Shown here: piece after piece, positions 60,687 through 64,000 of the stretch | Layout of the letters: each line of letters starts with the position of its first letter | Numbering within the stretch: position 1 is the stretch's first letter | Position numbers and translations under genes: made by a program | The notes under the pieces: model-generated | Database searches by the model: none | Told to the model about the DNA's origin: nothing | The model's input: the letters and a program-made list of their open reading frames with translations, nothing else | DNA from: a halophilic archaeon | GTDB taxonomy: Archaea; Halobacteriota; Halobacteria; Halobacteriales; Haladaptataceae | Assembly (NCBI GenBank): GCA_003298465.1 | Contig: QNGA01000014.1 | Location: 13,223 to 77,222, forward strand | DNA length: 64,000 bases | Direction of reading: 5' to 3'

Positions 60687-61484
60687 ATGACTCAGGTACT
60701 GGCCGTCTCAAACCAAGCCGGTGGTGTCGGGAAAACAACAACCGCAATCAACGTCGCTGGAGCGTTGAACGAGCTTGACTACGATGTCCTCTTAGTTGAC
60801 GCTGACCCGCAGGGAACTGCTACGGAGGGCGTTGGGTTCCGTGAGCTGTATAACCAGAAGATTCCGAGCTTGCATCAGGTGATGGTTGATCCATCCCGGA
60901 CCCGCGAGATTAACGATATCATCCAAGAGCACGAGGAGTTCGACGTCATCCCGTCGAACAAGGCGATGGATGCATTGAAGGATATGCTGCTGACGCAGGT
61001 AGCAAATAGCGAGATGCGGCTGAAACTCGCACTAGCCGAACTAGATACTGACTACGATTACATTATTATCGACTGTCCACCCGACCTCTCGCAGATACTG
61101 GATAACGCTTTGCTAGCAGCTGAGAACGTGGTGATCCCAGTTGAACCAACCCGTCGCAGCATCCGGGCGATCGAGAAAATGAACGAGGAAATCGACTATC
61201 TAGAGTCGAGCTTCCCCAGTCAGATAGATCAGATACAGATCCAAGGTATCATAGTAAACTCAGTTGAAAGCACACCGAACAACGATACAAAACAGATGTT
61301 GGAGTTCTTCAGTGATGCCCCATACCCTGTTTTCCAAGTGCCGGAGCGTGTAGCTATCCGTCGAGCGTGGAACAACGGCATTTCCGTATTCCAGCATGAA
61401 GACCCGGCGAAGCTCAGTGATGCCCGTGAAGCATACCTCTCAATTGCCGAGGAACTGGCGGCGGAGACGGAGGTGACTGCGTGA
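60687..61484 (+). CDS. parA: ParA-type partition ATPase
   Basis: A 265-residue protein. The P-loop reads NQAGGVGKTTT (9-19), DADPQGTAT follows, and IIIDCPPDLSQ is the Walker B region. In most ParA proteins the first P-loop Lys is xKGGxGK; here the position is Ala 11, which may change ATP-driven dimerisation. It partitions plasmid DNA together with the downstream gene, to which it is joined by ATGA-type overlap. Preceded by TCAGATAC repeats. Confidence 0.85.
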   Translation: MTQVLAVSNQAGGVGKTTTAINVAGALNELDYDVLLVDADPQGTATEGVGFRELYNQKIPSLHQVMVDPSRTREINDIIQEHEEFDVIPSNKAMDALKDMLLTQVANSEMRLKLALAELDTDYDYIIIDCPPDLSQILDNALLAAENVVIPVEPTRRSIRAIEKMNEEIDYLESSFPSQIDQIQIQGIIVNSVESTPNNDTKQMLEFFSDAPYPVFQVPERVAIRRAWNNGISVFQHEDPAKLSDAREAYLSIAEELAAETEVTA

Positions 61485-61969
61485 TGACCGATGACCTTGA
61501 GGAACGGAAAGAGGAGACCTGGGGGATGAATGAAGTGCGATCATCTGGTGCAAGCTCAGAAACGACAGACTCCTCACCTACGTCAGATACAGATGCCTCA
61601 GGTACGTCAGATACTGCAGAAACATCAGATACGACAGAAAACTCTGGTAGCGAAGATTTATCTGGTAGTAAGAGCATGGAAGAAAGTTCAGATACCTCAG
61701 ATACGCCAGAAATAGCAGAAGGCGGCACCGTTCGAGAGATGGCGGCTGACGCTGAAGAGAAAGGGTTCGCTGTCCGCGATCTCCACAACGTGAATGTCTA
61801 CCTCTACGAAGATATCTATCGGGAGATGGTCGCTGAGTTCAAAGACTTGGATTCGGAGTACTTTCGAGAGCATGGCGACGAACTCTCGAAAAACAAGGAG
61901 TTCTTCAATGCAGTTTTCCGAGCAGGACTCCAGAGCCCACAACTGCGCGAGGAACTAGAACTGGAGTAG
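61484..61969 (+). CDS. ParA partner, putative centromere-binding protein
   Basis: A 161-residue protein; ATG at 61484 overlaps the ParA stop, a GTG at 61481 is possible. The N-terminal ~75 residues are low-complexity Ser/Asp/Thr (SDTDASGTSDTAETSDTTEN). The C-terminal half is helical and conserved-looking (GFAVRDLHNVNVYLYEDIYR, DLDSEYFREHGDELSKNKEF, FFNAVFRAGLQSPQLREELE). The SDT codons read TCA-GAT-AC, forming the same 8-mer as upstream of parA, so the gene likely carries its own binding sites. Role inferred from position. Confidence 0.65.
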   Translation: MTDDLEERKEETWGMNEVRSSGASSETTDSSPTSDTDASGTSDTAETSDTTENSGSEDLSGSKSMEESSDTSDTPEIAEGGTVREMAADAEEKGFAVRDLHNVNVYLYEDIYREMVAEFKDLDSEYFREHGDELSKNKEFFNAVFRAGLQSPQLREELELE

Positions 61970-62273
61970 AGGTTCGTGGCGATCAATCTATCGAAGAATT
62001 TTAAAGGAAAATTTCGCACTTACTCCCTCCAATTATTTGGACGCCAGTTAGACTGATCAACGGCTTTGATACGGTTGAGACGGACAATAAGAAGATGATT
62101 CGCAAACACTACTCCCACATCATGGCGGGTGAGCTCAGTGAATGGCTGCTAACGCCATAGAGCAAATTAATTGGTGACCAGTGTCTCCCATTCTATTTAA
62201 GCGAAATAGACATTTAGCATAAAGTTTATATAAATGAATCATGTCATGGCATATGAGACACTAGACGGAAATT
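61970..62273. other. Intergenic region with a short relic
   Basis: About 300 bases. At 62046-62160 one frame reads RLINGFDTVETDNKKMIRKH, YSHIMAGELSEWLLTP to a stop. Parent gene not recognised. AT-rich from 62160 to 62236 (TTTATATAAATG). Confidence 0.3.
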
Positions 62274-62947
62274 GACGAAACCAACGGCACCTCGATTTCT
62301 CTGTCTGTACCAGCGGCAGACTTAGGATTATTTAAGAACAAGGTAACGAATGATATCCTTCTATTTTTTAACTAACTATCTGTCCAGTTGTTTGCCATTT
62401 TGAGTGATCGCAAATCAAGTCGGCCACGCCCAGCAACCCGTCCGAAAGCTGTTGATGTCCTCATTACAAATGAGTTGGTCGTCGAATCAACGGAGGGTAA
62501 CCAGCGCCTCGTCCAAATCAATCGCAGCCGCCTCACGATTCCAAACGACCCGATACTTTGAATTCCCCAATCTGAGTTCCAAGAACCCGTCAAAGCCGCC
62601 GTTGATGATCTCTGCTCCCGACTGAACGGGGTAGTTGGGGTGTCCTCTATGGAGGTGTAGCCTGAGGTGGCGCTGGCCGGGGAAGCGACATCGACCTCTG
62701 GGTGCTCACGCAGGCTGACCGTGCTGCAAATCAGCGTGAAGCAAACGCCATCGTGCGCGATCTTGAAGACACAGAGTTCGATGGAAGTCGGTACGTATAT
62801 GACATCAATGTCGAGGCTGTTCAGGCAATCACCACCTATACGGAGAACATCCGAGAAATAGTCGTTTCTGGCATCCCGATCTACATGACCAGCAACTTCG
62901 AAACCGTCGAGAATCTTTTCCTCGAGGAGGGCGGTGACGATAAGTAA
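62274..62947 (+). pseudogene. Decayed second MNT nucleotidyltransferase
   Basis: In broken frames it reads SISLSVPAADLGLFKNKVTN, then a wHTH piece ending LVVESTEGNQRLVQINRSRL, PQSEFQEPVKAAVDDL, DIDLWVLTQADRAANQREAN and DINVEAVQAITTYTENIREI, ending at TAA 62947. It parallels the gene at 57346 (IPQSEFHRPVQTALEDLQDE, DIAEIVVSGITLIE). The GSxxRG loop region is damaged. Several stops and frameshifts. Confidence 0.65.
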
Positions 62948-62961
62948 CGGATCTGACCCGG

Positions 62962-63381
62962 ATGCTGTTGAACGACCGGTTTCCCACGACAGCGGAGCGC
63001 GATGATTTTCAGGCTTGCTTAGCTGCTCGTCGTGAAATTGGTGATGAAGTACACGCAGTGCTCTGACAGGCCGCCAACGAGGACAAGCCCGCAATGGATG
63101 CGCTCCGAATGGGAACTGCTACTGCAAATCTCGATGCTGAGGCGGACAATCTGCAGTCTACCGCCCTACGACTAGTTGCTGTTTTTCCAACAATCGTTGC
63201 AGCGTACTGGCGCTACCGACAGGGAAACAAGCCAGTTGGTCCACGCGACGACCTGCGACATGCTGTGAATTATCTCTATCTGCTCACCGGTGATGAGTCA
63301 TCTGATGCAGCTGTCCAAGGAATTGAGACATACCTCAATACAGTGATCGACCACGGTTTGAACGCCTCGACTCGCAGTTAA
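62962..63381 (+). pseudogene. Citrate synthase fragment
   Basis: Frame reading MLLNDRFPTTAERDDFQACL, GDEVHAVL, in-frame TGA (63064), then PAMDALRMGTATANLDAEAD, VAVFPTIVAAYWRYRQGNKP, DDLRHAVNYLYLLTGDESSD and VIDHGLNASTRS then TAA. This is the middle of citrate synthase up to the catalytic-His motif DHGLNAST. Both ends are missing. It replaces the HEPN gene that would be expected behind an MNT gene. Confidence 0.7.
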
Positions 63382-63562
63382 TTCCTCCAGTGCTTGATGG
63401 TTCTTGTGATGAGTGTAGTAGGCCATATAGACAGTCAGACTAGCGTGGAGTGCTGGAGGATTTTCGACTCAGAATTATAAATTACATATATAAAATAACA
63501 GTGCAAACGTCCATAGCGGAATACTTCCATTGCTTCCCCTAGCTTTTTTGTCTTGAGAAAAA

Positions 63563-63577
63563 TACCACAGAGTGGTA
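63563..63577. promoter_or_regulatory. Palindrome TACCAC-AGA-GTGGTA at thi4 start
   Basis: Perfect six-base arms with a three-base centre; its last base is the A of the thi4 ATG. Its position over the start suggests transcriptional or translational control, perhaps by a thiamine-responsive regulator; the protein is not known from this sequence. Confidence 0.45.
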
Positions 63578-64000
63578 TGAGTCAGTTTGGTAAGTTTAGC
63601 GAGGTAGATGAAGCGGAGGTAACGCGCGCCATCGGTCAGGAGTGGAGCGACGAGTTCATGGAGTTCACCGAGAGCGACGTCATTATCGTCGGCGGCGGTC
63701 CGTCCGGACTGATGGCCGCGAAGGAACTGTCCGAGCGCGGCGTCAAGACGATGGTCGTCGAGAAGAACAACTACTTCGGCGGCGGGTTCTGGCTCGGCGG
63801 CTTCCTGATGAACAAGGTCACCGTGCGCGACCCTGCCCAGTCCGTCCTCGACGAACTCGACGTGCCCTACGAGGAGAGCGACGAGAGCGAGGACCTCTAC
63901 GTCGCCAACGGCCCGCACGCCTGCTCCGGGCTCATCAAGGCCGCCTGCGACGCGGGCGCGAAGATGCAGAACATGACGGAGTTCACCGACGTGGTCGTCC
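63577..64000 (+). CDS. thi4: Thi4 thiazole synthase, N-terminal part (runs off window)
   Basis: 141 codons from [20 protein letters not shown] to the window end. The NAD-binding GGGPSG at 39-44, [20 protein letters not shown] and [10 protein letters not shown] are typical of Thi4, which makes the thiazole part of thiamine. Codon third positions are strongly GC, unlike the preceding relics, consistent with a core gene at the edge of the island. Whether it uses its own Cys or free sulfide as sulfur donor cannot be judged because the active-site Cys lies downstream. Confidence 0.9.
   Translation, partial: MSQFGKFSEVDEAEVTRAIGQEWSDEFMEFTESDVIIVGGGPSGLMAAKELSERGVKTMVVEKNNYFGGGFWLGGFLMNKVTVRDPAQSVLDELDVPYEESDESEDLYVANGPHACSGLIKAACDAGAKMQNMTEFTDVVV

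Noticed and set aside
1..64000. CRISPR arrays, rRNA and tRNA genes
   Set aside because: No regularly spaced 24-40 bp direct repeats, no rRNA-like conserved stretches and no tRNA cloverleaf with a T-loop GTTCRA(A/N) were found on reading both strands; short tRNA fragments cannot be excluded by eye.

Overview
The window is haloarchaeal DNA (class Halobacteria). The predicted proteins are strongly acidic, and many belong to families seen mainly in haloarchaea: HalOD1, bacterioopsin-activator-type HTH, TbsP, TRAM and SprT/SWIM zinc proteins. No rRNA, tRNA or CRISPR array was seen. The genus cannot be fixed from sequence alone. The content is that of an accessory replicon or an integrated plasmid/genomic island: transfer ATPases, Orc1/Cdc6, ParA with a partner gene, toxin-antitoxin pairs, an insertion sequence, TnpB relics and many gene fragments. 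The last 420 bases enter a GC-rich, core-type gene (thi4), which may mark the island edge.

Layout. 0-9.1 kb: a conjugation-like block with a small Asn-tailed protein, two membrane proteins, a VirB4-type ATPase and a VirD4/TraG-type ATPase, divergent from a palindromic control region; a wHTH regulator follows on the opposite strand. 9.6-11.3 kb: non-coding, with an array of GACAGTC motifs whose orientation switches midway. 11.6-13.4 kb: an AbiE-like wHTH/nucleotidyltransferase pair. 13.5-19.7 kb: membrane proteins, two DUF3267/M50-like proteins around a nuclease-like lipoprotein, a SprT protease, HalOD1 and TbsP-type regulators. 20-28 kb: an MFS/rhodanese-MBL sulfur cluster with its BAT-type regulator, ferritin-like proteins, Mn-catalase and a DJ-1/PfpI protein, mixed with relics.

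28-40 kb: a patchwork of IS, TnpB remnants and repeated fragments of a SWIM-SprT cassette, with intact genes for an FNT channel, a MazF-type TA pair and an aldehyde dehydrogenase. 40-53 kb: three related operons (41.7-43.6, 45.8-47.1 and 50.4-52.8 kb). In each, very short ORFs overlap end to end and lead into a coiled-coil protein; the protein end of the first two is followed by the same kind of 18-bp palindromes and GC hairpins. This is the best candidate for an undescribed system, possibly plasmid maintenance, partition or replication control.

53-62 kb: small regulators, an AbrB-like protein between two copies of a 19-bp palindrome found across the window, an MNT-HEPN pair, then Orc1/Cdc6 preceded by GCTCGTGAA repeats, then ParA and a partner gene with TCAGATAC repeats both upstream and inside the partner coding sequence. 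62.3-63.4 kb: relics of a second MNT gene and of citrate synthase, then thi4 running off the window.
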